From NCBI GenBank assembly GCA_026391355.1, contig JAPLDH010000022.1, positions 1 through 64,000 on the forward strand: DNA of 64,000 nucleotides, given 5' to 3'. This document shows, piece after piece, positions 8,044 to 19,100 of this stretch. The stretch's first letter is position 1. Each line of letters opens with the position of its first letter. Under the pieces are notes generated by a model. The model worked only from the letters and a program-made list of their open reading frames with translations. It did no database searches and had not been told where the DNA came from. The DNA comes from Bacteroidota bacterium (GTDB lineage Bacteria > Bacteroidota > Bacteroidia > Bacteroidales > FEN-979). The position numbers and the translations under genes were made by a program.

Positions 8044-9024
8044 ATGAACTCCCTCTATCCGTTAAAATTCAAGCCCATTTTCAAAGAAAGGATCTGGGGT
8101 GGAGCAAAGATCAGGACAAAACTCGGGTTAGACTTCGGTTCCATGGCAAACTGCGGTGAGGCATGGGTCATTTCCGGGGTTGATGGTTTTGAATCAAAAG
8201 TTATAAATGGTTTTTTAAAGGGGAATAACCTGAATGAACTTGTTGAGGTTTATATGGACGACCTGCTGGGGGAAAAGACCTTTAACAAATACCGGGAGGA
8301 ATTTCCGATTCTGGTAAAATTCATCGATGCCAATGATTTTCTTTCGATCCAGGTTCATCCCGACGATGCACTGGCGGCAAAAAGAAAAATCGGGGGAGGG
8401 AAAACGGAAATGTGGTATATCCTCGAAGCAGATAAAGAGGCTGAACTGATCACCGGTTTCTCACGGAAAGTTGACGCGGATACATATATAAAATACCTTA
8501 AGGACAAAAAATTACCCGAGATCCTGAATTTCGAGAAAGTTAAAGAGGGCGACGTGTTTTATATACCCTCCGGCCGGGTTCATGCTCTTGGACCCGGGAT
8601 CCTGCTTGCAGAGATCCAGCAAACCTCTGATACCACCTATCGCATATATGACTGGGGCAGGGTGGATGCAGCAGGGAAATCACGGGAATTACATACGGAA
8701 CTTGCCTTGGAAGCGATTGATTTCAACATTTATGATACTTACAGGAATACTTATTCCCGCAAAGAGAATATGACCACCAATCTTGTCGATTGTCCTTACT
8801 TTATTACCAATTTCCTTACATTCAACCAGGAGATCAGGAAGGATTACACTTATCTTGACTCTTTTGTGATCTATGTGATTACGGAAGGTTCAGCATTGCT
8901 AAGCTATGAATCCGGTGTAGAAAACCTAAGGGCCGGCGAAGCTATATTACTTCCGGCAGTGATGGAGAAATTGACGATCCTGCCCACACCCAAATGTAAG
9001 TTTCTTGAAATTTATGAACCTTAA
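8044..9024 (+). CDS. manA: Mannose-6-phosphate isomerase, class I
   Basis: A 326-aa cupin-fold isomerase that interconverts fructose-6-phosphate and mannose-6-phosphate, feeding GDP-mannose and glycan synthesis. The N-terminal FKPIFKERIWGG, the metal-binding LSIQVHPDD (about residues 100-108), the glutamate in KTEMWYIL and the AEIQQTSDTTYRIYDWGR block (about 194-211) are the hallmarks of the short type I enzymes of Bacteroidota and Firmicutes. Length is normal for that group. It has its own promoter box and is followed within 35 bases by a thioredoxin-like gene with a separate promoter box. Confidence 0.93.
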   Translation: MNSLYPLKFKPIFKERIWGGAKIRTKLGLDFGSMANCGEAWVISGVDGFESKVINGFLKGNNLNELVEVYMDDLLGEKTFNKYREEFPILVKFIDANDFLSIQVHPDDALAAKRKIGGGKTEMWYILEADKEAELITGFSRKVDADTYIKYLKDKKLPEILNFEKVKEGDVFYIPSGRVHALGPGILLAEIQQTSDTTYRIYDWGRVDAAGKSRELHTELALEAIDFNIYDTYRNTYSRKENMTTNLVDCPYFITNFLTFNQEIRKDYTYLDSFVIYVITEGSALLSYESGVENLRAGEAILLPAVMEKLTILPTPKCKFLEIYEP

Positions 9025-9031
9025 ATTTTCT

Positions 9032-9039
9032 TACATTTG
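9032..9039 (+). promoter_or_regulatory. -7 box before the thioredoxin-like gene
   Basis: TACATTTG begins 8 bases after the manA stop and ends 19 bases before the ATG at 9059, so the redox/outer-membrane gene set is probably transcribed separately from manA. Confidence 0.55.
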
Positions 9040-9058
9040 CGAAATCAAAACAATAAAT

Positions 9059-9583
9059 ATGAAGAACCTGTTATTAATAGTCTCCATTATTTTCATCTGC
9101 AATGCAGGATTCCCGCAATCAGCGAATGACAAAAAGTACAAAGCGCTGCCTTCAATCGAAATCAAAGATGTTAAGGGAAACCCTTTCAATACATCGAAGA
9201 TCACCAACGATGGCAAGCCCATAATCATCAGTTTCTGGGCAACCTGGTGCAAACCCTGCATCAAGGAGTTGACTGCCATTGCTGAGGTTTATGAAGACTG
9301 GCAAACGGAAACAGGTGTTAAACTGTATGCTGTTTCAACAGATGATTCGCGTTCTTCAACGCAGGTAGAGCCGCTGGTGAATGGTAAAAACTGGGAGTAT
9401 ACGGTTTTACTGGACCCAAACGGGGATTTTAAAAGAGCCATGAATGTAGGTCCGATTCCTCATACTTTTCTGATCAACGGTAAGGGAGAGATCGTTTGGC
9501 AACATACTTCATTCGCAGAGGGCGCTGAACTTGATCTCATCACCCTGGTTAAAAAATTATTGTCCGAAGGAGAGATTAAATAA
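9059..9583 (+). CDS. TlpA/ResA-like periplasmic thioredoxin
   Basis: A 174-aa thioredoxin-fold protein beginning at an internal ATG that opens a signal peptide (MKNLLLIVSIIFICNAGFPQ). A longer frame starting at 9005 overlaps manA and adds no plausible leader. The active site is WATWCKPC (CxxC at about residues 63-66), with the cis-proline region GPIPHTFLINGKGEIV later. TlpA-like proteins reduce disulfides in exported proteins or apocytochromes. It is followed by DUF6029 and an Omp28-like lipoprotein that itself carries a CxxC motif, so the three may form one envelope redox module. That link is inferred from gene order. Confidence 0.88.
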   Translation: MKNLLLIVSIIFICNAGFPQSANDKKYKALPSIEIKDVKGNPFNTSKITNDGKPIIISFWATWCKPCIKELTAIAEVYEDWQTETGVKLYAVSTDDSRSSTQVEPLVNGKNWEYTVLLDPNGDFKRAMNVGPIPHTFLINGKGEIVWQHTSFAEGAELDLITLVKKLLSEGEIK

Positions 9584-9631
9584 AGTGTAATTCGTCCTGT
9601 TTATTAATATTAATCCCCAAATAGTTCTGCT

Positions 9632-11344
9632 TTGAAAAAATTCTACTGTTTTCTGTTGGGATGTATTTTTGCTTTCATATTCATCCCTGGTATGGCATTT
9701 AGCCAGGATTTCCTTAAGAACAGTGAGATCCATGGCAATTTCCAGGTCGATGCCCAATATTATATGCCAGATTCAAAATTAGGAGTAACGGATTCGACAT
9801 TGGATGGGAAGGTACTGAGGATGAATGGTTTTACCAATGTGATCTATTCATACGGCCATTTTTCAGCCGGATTGCGATTCGAAGCATATTTGCCTCCTTT
9901 GATTGGTTATGATGCACAGAACCAGGGAGCAGGTGTTCCATACTGGTTTGTCAATTACCAGAATGATAAACTGGATGTAACAGCCGGGAATTTTTACGAG
10001 CAATTCGGGAACGGGATGATGTTGCGCAGTTATGAGGAGTGGACCCTGGGGTTTGACAATTCCCTGAGAGGATTAAAGATAAAGTTTATGCCTGTGAAGG
10101 GGATCACGTTAAAAGGAGTGTGGGGTATCCAGCGGAACTTCTGGTCAACTTACAATGACCTCAGCCGTGGAATGGTAAAAGGTTTGGATGCCGATTTCTT
10201 TATCAATGATATTTTTCCCAAAATAGCCAATTCAAAAACAAAGCTTACCATTGGCGGTAGTTTTGTGAGCGATTATATCCGTGGGAAGACACAAACCATT
10301 GTTTATGGTCAAAAGATATATGAATTAAAGCTGCCTGAAAACACAGCTACATACGGCGGGAGGTTCAACCTGAATATCGGGAAGGTAACGTTTTACACGG
10401 AATATGCTCATAAGATCAACGACCCGTCGGCAATGAACAATTATATTTACAAGGACGGCAATGGATTGTACAGCAATCTCACTTTTTCGCAGAAGGGTCT
10501 TGGCGCTTCGGTATCGGTAAAAACAATCGATAACATGAGCTTTAAATCAAACCGGAGTGTCACCACGAATCAGCTTAGCATTAACTATCTCCCGGCCATC
10601 ACCCATGAACATACCTATGCCCTTGCTTCAATGTATCCTTATGGTACCCAAACAAACGGTGAATTCGGATTCCAGGGAACCCTCATCTATTCAGTTCCAA
10701 AGAACACCAAACTTGGGGGCAGAACAGGATGGACGGTTGCCGCAAACTATGCACAGGTTAACCAGAATTCAGTTTCTGTAGTAAATGATACCACTGATAT
10801 AGACCAACCCGGAACCTTAGGTCATAAGGCAGCTTTCTTTGGAATGGGGAAAACACTCTATTACCAGGAATTAAACATTGAAGTTACGAAGAAACTTGGA
10901 AAGAGATGGAAGGGGATCTTTACTTACCTGAATCAGTTTTACAATAAGAATGTGATTGAAGGTCATAACAATGAATATGCAAATGTTCATGCCAACATCG
11001 GGGTTGCTGATCTCACCTGTAACCTCACCCGGAAATACTCTTTACGAGGTGAATTGCAGGGTTTATGGACGGTACAGGACAAAGGCAACTGGCTGGCAGG
11101 ATTGCTTGAGTTCACCATTTCTCCGGAATGGTTCTTTTCCATCCAGGATCAATGGAATTATGGTAACGATGTTAGTAAACAACGGATCCATTATTTTCTC
11201 CTGAATGCAGGTTATACAATAAATACAACGAGGATTGCCCTGACCTGGGGGAGGCAAAGAGAAGGGTTGTTATGTGTGGGTGGAGTATGCAGATATGTGC
11301 CGGCAGCGAGCGGGTTGACATTGACCATAACATCCAGTTTTTAG
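9632..11344 (+). CDS. DUF6029 outer-membrane-type protein
   Basis: A 570-aa exported protein starting at TTG, where a signal peptide begins (MKKFYCFLLGCIFAFIFIPG, cut after AFSQ). The mature part opens with EIHGNFQVDAQYY and is rich in alternating hydrophobic/aromatic beta-strands, ending in LTLTITSSF, with a terminal phenylalanine as in outer-membrane barrels. This is the pattern of DUF6029 proteins in Bacteroidota. Function is unknown. It lies between a TlpA-like thioredoxin and an Omp28-like lipoprotein, an order I recall from other Bacteroidota genomes. No ATG is available closer to the signal peptide, so TTG is chosen. Confidence 0.8.
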   Translation: MKKFYCFLLGCIFAFIFIPGMAFSQDFLKNSEIHGNFQVDAQYYMPDSKLGVTDSTLDGKVLRMNGFTNVIYSYGHFSAGLRFEAYLPPLIGYDAQNQGAGVPYWFVNYQNDKLDVTAGNFYEQFGNGMMLRSYEEWTLGFDNSLRGLKIKFMPVKGITLKGVWGIQRNFWSTYNDLSRGMVKGLDADFFINDIFPKIANSKTKLTIGGSFVSDYIRGKTQTIVYGQKIYELKLPENTATYGGRFNLNIGKVTFYTEYAHKINDPSAMNNYIYKDGNGLYSNLTFSQKGLGASVSVKTIDNMSFKSNRSVTTNQLSINYLPAITHEHTYALASMYPYGTQTNGEFGFQGTLIYSVPKNTKLGGRTGWTVAANYAQVNQNSVSVVNDTTDIDQPGTLGHKAAFFGMGKTLYYQELNIEVTKKLGKRWKGIFTYLNQFYNKNVIEGHNNEYANVHANIGVADLTCNLTRKYSLRGELQGLWTVQDKGNWLAGLLEFTISPEWFFSIQDQWNYGNDVSKQRIHYFLLNAGYTINTTRIALTWGRQREGLLCVGGVCRYVPAASGLTLTITSSF

Positions 11345-11374
11345 AAGACGTAATTAAAATGCAAAATGTAAAAT

Positions 11375-11423
11375 GACTTACGACTTACGACTTATTACTT
11401 ATTACTTATGACTTATGACTTAT
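11375..11423. repeat. Seven tandem heptamers (G/T)ACTTA(C/T)
   Basis: Seven exact-length 7-bp units: GACTTAC x2, GACTTAT, TACTTAT x2, GACTTAT x2. They fill most of the 89-bp gap between the DUF6029 gene and the Omp28-like gene and end 10 bases before the ATG. Confidence 0.92.
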
Positions 11424-11433
11424 AACCAGAGAT

Positions 11434-12285
11434 ATGAAATTCAATAGATCCCTTTTGTTATTGATACCTGTTACAGGTTTCCTTCTTTTTTCCTGTGATA
11501 AGATAAAAGCGCCTTATGCTGCACTGAAAAGAATTGATACTACCTCGGTAAATGTCAGGAAGGTTTTGCTGGAGGATTATACCGGGCATACATGTACGAA
11601 TTGCCCCACAGCATCGGGGATTGCATTTACGCTTGAAAACACTTACAGTGGAAAACTGATCGTTATGGCAGTACATGCCGGACAAACTGCAGAACCGACC
11701 GATCCGCCCTTTGCTGCTGATTATACCACCTCTGCCGGTGATGAGTGGTACTCTACATTCGGGTTCTTTGCAAACCCTTTGGGTATGGTGAATCGTCATG
11801 AATTCAGCGGATCACGTCTTCTTACTTCAGACCTTTGGGCCTCCTCCGTGGATTCGATGTTTACCCGGCCGCTCGAAGCTATTATTACCATCTCCAATAC
11901 CTACGATACAGATGGAGACATCCTGACCACCTCCGTATCTACTAAATTTAAAAAAGTTTTGACCGGCAGTTATTTTCTGAATGTATGCATAACTGAAGAC
12001 AGCCTGATCTCGGCTCAGAAAAATAATAATCCAAACGCAGGAGCCGTCCCCATTATCAATAACTATGTTTTCATGGATGTTCTGAGAACAAGTATCAACG
12101 GCAACTCAGGAGAAGAAATTACATCTGCCACAGACACCTCACGGACTTACACAAAAACATATATAGAACCATTAGACCCATCCTGGGTGCCAAAAAACTG
12201 CTCTGTGATCTGCTTTGTATATAACTCCGAAACAAAAGAGATCATCCAGGCCGAAAAGGTTGGGGTAATGAAAACAGGGAAATAG
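11434..12285 (+). CDS. Omp28-like outer-membrane lipoprotein
   Basis: A 283-aa lipoprotein. The signal peptide ends in the lipobox LLFSC (Cys21). The mature part starts with KVLLEDYTGHTCTNCP, a thioredoxin-like strand and a CxxC motif typical of Omp28-related proteins of Porphyromonas and relatives. The rest has an all-beta C-terminal half with SWVPKNCSVICFVYN near the end. Omp28 was described as a surface-exposed antigen; its biochemical role is unclear, but the CTNC motif hints at thiol chemistry. It is the last gene of the TlpA-DUF6029-Omp28 group and ends at a GC-rich hairpin shared with the convergent protease gene. Confidence 0.87.
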   Translation: MKFNRSLLLLIPVTGFLLFSCDKIKAPYAALKRIDTTSVNVRKVLLEDYTGHTCTNCPTASGIAFTLENTYSGKLIVMAVHAGQTAEPTDPPFAADYTTSAGDEWYSTFGFFANPLGMVNRHEFSGSRLLTSDLWASSVDSMFTRPLEAIITISNTYDTDGDILTTSVSTKFKKVLTGSYFLNVCITEDSLISAQKNNNPNAGAVPIINNYVFMDVLRTSINGNSGEEITSATDTSRTYTKTYIEPLDPSWVPKNCSVICFVYNSETKEIIQAEKVGVMKTGK

Positions 12286-12295
12286 TATAATTTTC

Positions 12296-12317
12296 CCCTC
12301 CCCTGTTTTGGGGAGGG
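12296..12317. terminator. GC-rich bidirectional hairpin between convergent genes
   Basis: CCCTCCCC (12296-12303), loop TGTTTT, GGGGAGGG (12310-12317): a perfect 8-bp stem in the 44-bp gap between convergent genes. There is a T run before it for the minus strand but no clean T tract after it on the plus strand, so it may be a repeat-type palindrome acting as terminator. Confidence 0.6.
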
Positions 12318-12329
12318 TTGGGGTGGGCT

Positions 12330-15300
12330 CTACTTTGAAATGATGAGCTTTATGGTAATGGTTGATTCTTTCCCTTTGATATTCAGGAAATAGATTCCGG
12401 CAGGTTGACCTGAAAGGTCGAGGGAATATTGAATGTTCCCTTTAACCGGAATTTCGGTTGCGAGATAAACAGTACTGCCGATCGTATTCATAACTTTCAT
12501 GGAGACCACATTGTCTTTAAGCGAAGATATGTTCAATCTGAAGATGCCGCTGCCGGGATTGGGCTGTACCTTACATTCCAGTTTTCCATGATTCTGCCCT
12601 GCATCGGTCGGATAAGCAACATGGACATAATTTTGTTTCAGCATCGTATCCTGTGACACACCGTTATCAACAATGAGCCGGACATCGTATGTTCCGGAGG
12701 TAAAGTAGGTAATGACCGGATCAGGATCAGTGGAAACAGCAGGTGTTCCGCCTGGGAAACTCCAGTTCCAGGTGGTAATGCCACCGGTAGAATAATCCGT
12801 GAAATTAACGGTTCCTGTGGGTTCAACATCCGTGGGGAATCCGATAAAGTTAGCCATCAGCGGAGGTGGCTGAATGCCAAAGAAGTTCAGGTATTCCTGC
12901 ATCAGGCGAACCTTGGTCGAAGGATAGGTGCCTTCTGCAAGTCCGCCGAATTCAAACGATGAGCCAATGGTGCGGGAAAGGCCGGCATCGTTGGCAATCA
13001 CGTTATCGTAATTGGGAGATTGATTTTTAAATACGGCAAATGAAGTCGACTGGGAACCGATCTGATCAATGAAACTGTTATCGCCTGTGTAAGAAAAGGT
13101 CATGCCTTGGGTGAAAGTCCCTGTGTATCCGAGAATAGTACCCAGATCGCCCATGCCATCAGAGGACGGAAAGATATGGAACATCGGGTGTACCACAGTC
13201 TGTGGGTCGGCAACCCAGGTATCCCCGCCTTCCATGTATAACATTCCTCCATTGTTCAGGTAGGTTGCGAGTTTCTGGCCATCGGTACCGGAAAGAATAT
13301 GATTTTCAGGGAAAACACCGAGGCAAACAAAGATAGCAGAATATTGATCAAGGGTATCAGGAACATTGGTGGTCGTATAATCTGCCACGAGATCCAGTTC
13401 TTCAACCGCAGATTTCATAGCTGGTCCCGAATTGGTATTTCCATCGTAATCAACAATGAGTACCGGGATCTTGCCAACCACCAGGTCAAAACTGCCGCTG
13501 CCTGTAATGTCTTTATCTGCAGTAAGCTCCAGCAGGAATGGAGCTGTCTGACCCTGGGGTGCAAGGTCGTCAATGTGTATGGTAAAGAGTTTATAGCAAC
13601 CGTTTCCTCCGGTCATATTGCCGTAGGTTGCCTGATCCTGGGTCACGGTGACAAAAGGATTGACTGAAACCAGGTGTCCGATGACATTATAAGCTTCGGA
13701 TGAACCTGAATTATTGACATATATCCTGATGAAATCGGTTTCTCCCGGATCCAATCGTCCGTTATTATTGCCTGTAGAATCGATCACGATCCAATTTCCC
13801 ATAGAAAGAACCGGCGAATGGGCATCAACACTGAATTGTGATGACCAGTTCTGTGTTCCATCGGTTGATGCAAGGGTAAACTCTATGGCATGGCCGTCGG
13901 GGATCTGGTTTGATGTGTGGAACATGAAAGCATCGGTTACTTTTTTAACCTGGTCGGGTGCAACAACTCCATAATTTTCAGATGAATCGATGATGGAGAT
14001 ATAGGGGTCGGTTGATCTCACTTTCACAGCAAGGTTGGTTGTAGGTAAAACCCCCACATTTTTTACAAAAACTGTCAGGAGGATATCTTCTCCGTAATCC
14101 AGCAGATCATTATTATTCCCTGTGGTATCATTGATATGCTTGTCATAATACATGATGTAAGGACCTGACGGGGTAACAATCGGGATATCGGTGATATATG
14201 GCAGGTAGTTATAAGCGGTTACGACGAGGTGAACCGAATCGTTCGGAGGCAGCGCGGGAAATGTCAGTACTGCAGTGTTATTTGCCACCAGGGAGGTGGC
14301 AAGTATCGAGTCATTAAGAGTGGCAGTTGCACGGGCGCCGTTCACATTGCAGGTCACGGTGAGCGTAGTCCCACCTATTACCAGGACAGGATCGTTGGAA
14401 ACAACCATTGTTCCCGGGTTTGCCGTTCTTACCTGCAAGGCCGGATCACCGAAAATGGTCCAGGTATCGGCCATATTGGATCCGTCAGCGCCATAAGCAT
14501 CGATCATTTCCATACAACCGTTGATGGAGATTCCTCCGAATGTTCTTTTGATGTTGTCGGGAAACGATTCGGCAAGGATATCGGTCATTGCATCCTGGCC
14601 TTCCATCGGGGAGTTCCAGCTCTGGTTGATGGTGGATCCAAGGAATGCGATGGCGCCTGTTGGTTGACCACCCTGATTGGCCCTCAGCCAAGCTTCTGCA
14701 AAGCAGGTTCCGCTGACGAAATCACCGTTCACACAGGCTACCGACCAGATGAAGGGGAGTTTACCCTGGTTTGTAAGCTGATTTACATTGCTGTTGCTGA
14801 ATCCCGTAGTTCCCCAGGAGGTCTGGCTTCCATGCCCGCAATAGAGGACCAACCCTGTACCGTCATTCACGACTGCGGAAACATCGGCAGGTCCGGGGCT
14901 GCCGCCTGCATCATTGCCTCCCTGCGATCCGTCGAATAATTCCGGGTTCAAGGTATAGGTATATTGTAATAGCTGGCTTTGCTGACCCCGGATATGCTGG
15001 TAATCGTATTCGTTATCGTCACCCGGGCCCTGGTCGGAACCAATTCCCAGAACCGTTGTAAACCAGTTATCGGTAAGGAACTGAGGGCTTTTTTCATAAT
15101 CGATCGAACGCTGGACCTGTGTCTGCACCTGGCCAACATTCTCAGCTGAGAATCTTCCTATAAAAAGATCTGCATAATGATCATTTCCTACGATATAGCC
15201 ATAGGCATTGTCGGAAGGACCACCGAGTCCGCCACCTGTATTGGTGGGAATTTGCGGGCCATCCCCAACAAGCAGCACGAAGGTCAATCCGTAAGTGTTA

Positions 15301-16175
15301 TAATAACCTGAGATATAACTCTTAATTGCAGCAGCGGTTGTACCGATATCAGCGACATTTACCAGTTTTGCGGGATAACCGATGGAATTCTTCCAGTTCA
15401 CATATGGACGGACGGCATCCATGAACTGACCGTATGAGATAACCAGCAGCTTCCCGTAATCATTGACCGGGGTATAGGTAACGGCCTTGAAATTCAGGAA
15501 CCCCTTTGAATAAATGGACAGGAATGAGTTATTGATCCGGATATCCTTGGTTTTCCTGATCAGGGGATTGAACCCGTTATCTCCTGTTTTGTAGAATTCA
15601 ACGGTCATGTCATAATAAACACGCAAAATTTTTGTAACCGGATTATACTGAAAAGGATAAACCAACAGGGTCTGACCCCTGAGATCGCGGATGATGAAAG
15701 GATCCCTGGTATCTGTCAGATCTCCCGGAAAAAACTTATTGGCAGTATAGACTTTTCCATACTGATAAGGCACTTTGGATGGATCCACATCTCGCATGAT
15801 CACTCCTTTTGAAGGGGCGACCACAATATTTTCATAATCTTTATAAAGTGTAGATACAACCTTAACACCCATTCTCGCCAGATCAGGAATAACCAACGAT
15901 ACAGCGAATTTTGGAAGATCAGGGGCACCCGCTGTGAGGATGGGTGTCGTTTTGTCAAGACTCACTGTATATGCTGTGCCTTGAGGGGTTTGCACTTCCC
16001 TCAGGTTAAAACCATCCATCGTGAAACGGATCACGGAATGTTGAATATCAGTTGATACCAGCTCAATTTTCCCGGGAGAAGGGGACATCGACCTGATATC
16101 CATCCAATGGGCGCTGAACCCGGAGAAAAAGCAAGTAATAAGGAACAATGAAAATAAGGTTTTTTTCATATACAT
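12330..16175 (-). CDS. Secreted C25 (gingipain-family) protease with PKD and T9SS sorting domain
   Basis: A 1281-aa exported cysteine protease. It has a signal peptide (about residues 1-22), then an N-terminal propeptide-like region to about 240. The C25 catalytic domain (about 241-600) has catalytic His448 in YCGHGS and Cys481 in VACVNGDF. Beta-sandwich modules follow with repeated D-GNNNGRLDPGE-type segments, then a flavodoxin/ThuA-like stretch (VLIVDYDGNTNSG, YMEGGDTW), a PKD domain (WNWSFPGGTP, near 1150) and a T9SS type A sorting domain ending KLIISK. C25 enzymes include gingipains and the sortase PorU; this one looks like a cargo protease because it carries its own sorting domain. It begins 1 base after the stop of a second C25 gene, so the two are cotranscribed. 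Confidence 0.9.
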   Translation of the reverse strand: MYMKKTLFSLFLITCFFSGFSAHWMDIRSMSPSPGKIELVSTDIQHSVIRFTMDGFNLREVQTPQGTAYTVSLDKTTPILTAGAPDLPKFAVSLVIPDLARMGVKVVSTLYKDYENIVVAPSKGVIMRDVDPSKVPYQYGKVYTANKFFPGDLTDTRDPFIIRDLRGQTLLVYPFQYNPVTKILRVYYDMTVEFYKTGDNGFNPLIRKTKDIRINNSFLSIYSKGFLNFKAVTYTPVNDYGKLLVISYGQFMDAVRPYVNWKNSIGYPAKLVNVADIGTTAAAIKSYISGYYNTYGLTFVLLVGDGPQIPTNTGGGLGGPSDNAYGYIVGNDHYADLFIGRFSAENVGQVQTQVQRSIDYEKSPQFLTDNWFTTVLGIGSDQGPGDDNEYDYQHIRGQQSQLLQYTYTLNPELFDGSQGGNDAGGSPGPADVSAVVNDGTGLVLYCGHGSQTSWGTTGFSNSNVNQLTNQGKLPFIWSVACVNGDFVSGTCFAEAWLRANQGGQPTGAIAFLGSTINQSWNSPMEGQDAMTDILAESFPDNIKRTFGGISINGCMEMIDAYGADGSNMADTWTIFGDPALQVRTANPGTMVVSNDPVLVIGGTTLTVTCNVNGARATATLNDSILATSLVANNTAVLTFPALPPNDSVHLVVTAYNYLPYITDIPIVTPSGPYIMYYDKHINDTTGNNNDLLDYGEDILLTVFVKNVGVLPTTNLAVKVRSTDPYISIIDSSENYGVVAPDQVKKVTDAFMFHTSNQIPDGHAIEFTLASTDGTQNWSSQFSVDAHSPVLSMGNWIVIDSTGNNNGRLDPGETDFIRIYVNNSGSSEAYNVIGHLVSVNPFVTVTQDQATYGNMTGGNGCYKLFTIHIDDLAPQGQTAPFLLELTADKDITGSGSFDLVVGKIPVLIVDYDGNTNSGPAMKSAVEELDLVADYTTTNVPDTLDQYSAIFVCLGVFPENHILSGTDGQKLATYLNNGGMLYMEGGDTWVADPQTVVHPMFHIFPSSDGMGDLGTILGYTGTFTQGMTFSYTGDNSFIDQIGSQSTSFAVFKNQSPNYDNVIANDAGLSRTIGSSFEFGGLAEGTYPSTKVRLMQEYLNFFGIQPPPLMANFIGFPTDVEPTGTVNFTDYSTGGITTWNWSFPGGTPAVSTDPDPVITYFTSGTYDVRLIVDNGVSQDTMLKQNYVHVAYPTDAGQNHGKLECKVQPNPGSGIFRLNISSLKDNVVSMKVMNTIGSTVYLATEIPVKGNIQYSLDLSGQPAGIYFLNIKGKESTITIKLIISK

Positions 16176-16176
16176 A

Positions 16177-19100
16177 TTATTTTGATAAGATCAATTTTTT
16201 AACAACAATATAACCGGCAGTCTGCACTTTACAATAATAGACCCCGGAGGTCAGATGATCACCATTCATCAGGATGGAATATTTTCCGGTTGAAGAAACA
16301 ACCCCGTCAGCAAGCACTTTAACCTCCTTGCCAAAAGAATCGAACAGGGTTATGGTTATCTTACCCACTGTATTAACAGTATAATTTATCGTCACCTTGC
16401 CGGTAAATGGGTTGGGGTTGATCTGAACATAATTTTCGCCGGTTTTTTCGCTGATACCGGTCATCAGGATGGTGATTATATTTGAAGGATCAGACAAACA
16501 GCCATTGATGGCATCGTAAACCTTTGCATAATAGTCACCCGTAGCGTTTGGGGTATAATTCTGGGTTGTGGCTCCCGGAATCAGGGCTCCATTGAGAAAC
16601 CATTGATTATTGGAGTTGGCGCTTGAAGTCAGGATACTTCCGATCTCACTGATCACAGGCGCTTGTGGAACAGGTAATACGGTTAGAATTACCGGGGAGG
16701 AAGTAATATTCGTGAAACCATCGTTGACAGTAACAGTGTATGTGATATTGCCAACAGGTGTTGAGACCGGAGTGGCTGAGGCAGGATCGTCGAGGTAGGT
16801 GGCAGGAGACCACAGATAGGTATAATTTCCTGATCCGCCTGTGGGAATGACTGACAACTGTGAACTGTTTCCGAGGCAAACACTTGTGGGGAAAGCGCTG
16901 GCGATAAGTGTAAGAGGGCCTCCCGAGCATTGGATATCTGCCGACCATCCTGATAAAGTCAAACTATAGTCGGAATGAAATTTAAAGGTAAGATCTCCCG
17001 AAGTAGTTGTTGCTGTAACCGTGCCCGGTGAATCTGTACCACAGTATTTCCCGATCAGGACAGAAGTAGTGTTCGGTCCGTCATAGACAGACAGGTAATC
17101 ATAACTGCAGGTGGTCTCGGATTCGATATCAAAAGCGGTAAACGCGGCCTTAACCTTTGCTCCGGCAGTTCCGGGACTGAATGTCATGGTAAAATCTTCA
17201 TTAAGACTATAGTCATTCTGTGGTCCTCCGGAATCAAAGAATTGAGCGTTGCATGTTGTAACGGAACCGTTCGACATATTATATTGTGGTATCTGGCCTA
17301 TCACCAGATCAAATTGTTTTTGGCCTGAATACTGGTTGGCGCCTCCGGCAGTCACGGTGTTTGCAAGGTTAACAACGGTGCCCAAAGGGGTAATTCCATT
17401 TATTATTACATTATAATTTTGATAGATCGTTCCGTTTAGCGGAAGCGTTCCCAGGTATTGATCAGGGTTCTGGATAATGATGAACCCCCCTGATGGAGAA
17501 ATTGGCAGGAGATGCCCGATTCCGTTATTCACAGGGGCATGACCATTATTGATCACCGTGATCTTCAGGGTTGCACTTTCACCCGGGTCCAGCACGCCAT
17601 TGCCGTTTCCGCCCGGTGCCGGATCCTGAACCAACAGGCCGGTGATATTGATGTGGGGTGCATTCAGTATGATCACGAGGGTCGAGTTCCAGGTATTCGA
17701 ACCATCGGTGAGGATGAGGGAGCAACTGACAGAGTGCTGGTCCTGAACATTGTTTTTGATGGTCAATGAATAAGCGTCATTGCCTGTTACAGAGCCTCCG
17801 GCAAGGATAGGACCGAAATTGAAGGTGTTGGATGTAATGATCACATTCGTATCGCTTGTTGAAAGGGTTCCGGTTACACTGCCGGCATTGAACGAGCCGA
17901 TGTTATGGACAGTCACATTCAGCTTGATATTTTCATCAAAATCAGCGTTATGGTCGTTATTTCCGCCAATGGAATCATCCACTGTGTAAGAACTCAGGAT
18001 TACAAACGGGGTAGTGGAAGGAATTACAGGAATGGTTCCGATATAGGGTTTGCGGAATTGTTTGGTAGCAATGATGTCGAGGGTATCAGGAGGAGTCACA
18101 GCGGAAAATGAAAGGTTGACTACACCGCTTGCATCAGCACATTTGGCATCCAAAAGAACGGTATCATGAACTGACAGGCCAATATAGGCATTGGGCTCGG
18201 TGGTAACCATGAGACTTGTCGTTCCATCGATCATGGGGGTCTGGTAAGTGGCGGTCAACTGTGAAGGTATTGAAAGGTAGATGCTGAGTGAAGGATCTCC
18301 CATCAGGGTGTATGTTTCCCAGTAATAGACATTCATGGATGAACCTGATTCTTCAACGGCCATATCGCCTCCCTGCATCATCTGCGCCATTGTGGTTGCC
18401 CATTCACTCGTAGGTTCGCCCTGATCGTGGAAGATCACATCATAAGCTCCGAGGTGCTGGGGATCGAAAGAAGGATTGGTTGCAACTGCTTTGAATCCGA
18501 CACCCCACCAGTAATCCTCATCCCAATAAGAGTAATCGGAACATCCGATATACCCGACTGCACATTTATGGGCAGCCCTTACAGTTTCCTCGGCAAAACA
18601 ATTTACACTGAAGTTGGCTGTTTTACAACAGTTTCCAACCATCAGGCAGTATTTATGATCGTTCTGTAACGCAGGTATCTGGGAGATGGAAAACTGAGGA
18701 TCGGCCCAGCCATCTTCACTTCCGTGTGCCGTATAATTTGAATAGGCTTCCCCGTTCGAGACATCATTCCGGATGTCCTGTGAATAGTTCTGCCCGCTTG
18801 GCATTGGCTGTAAGTAGGTATGCGATAAAATGTTATGTGAAGTGTTGAAATAATAAGTAGTTCCGTAATTGATCTGCCCGTTGCCATAAGTCAACTGGTG
18901 GTCAGCGTCGGCGCCGGCCACCCCGGTAACTTCTCCGAGGAAGGCGTCATTGGGCATGGCATATTGTTCATATTCAAGGGTTTTATCAATATAGGGCTGG
19001 AGTTGTGTTATGTTTTGGGCGGAAAACCTGCCACAATAGACTTCCGGGAGATTATCATTTGTATATTCGCAATAATTCAGATCCGAAGGATGCCCGCTGC

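Noticed and set aside
14229-14939. A 236-codon plus-strand frame opposite the first C25 protease
   Set aside because: It lies wholly within the catalytic part of the protease gene and shows no recognisable fold or leader.
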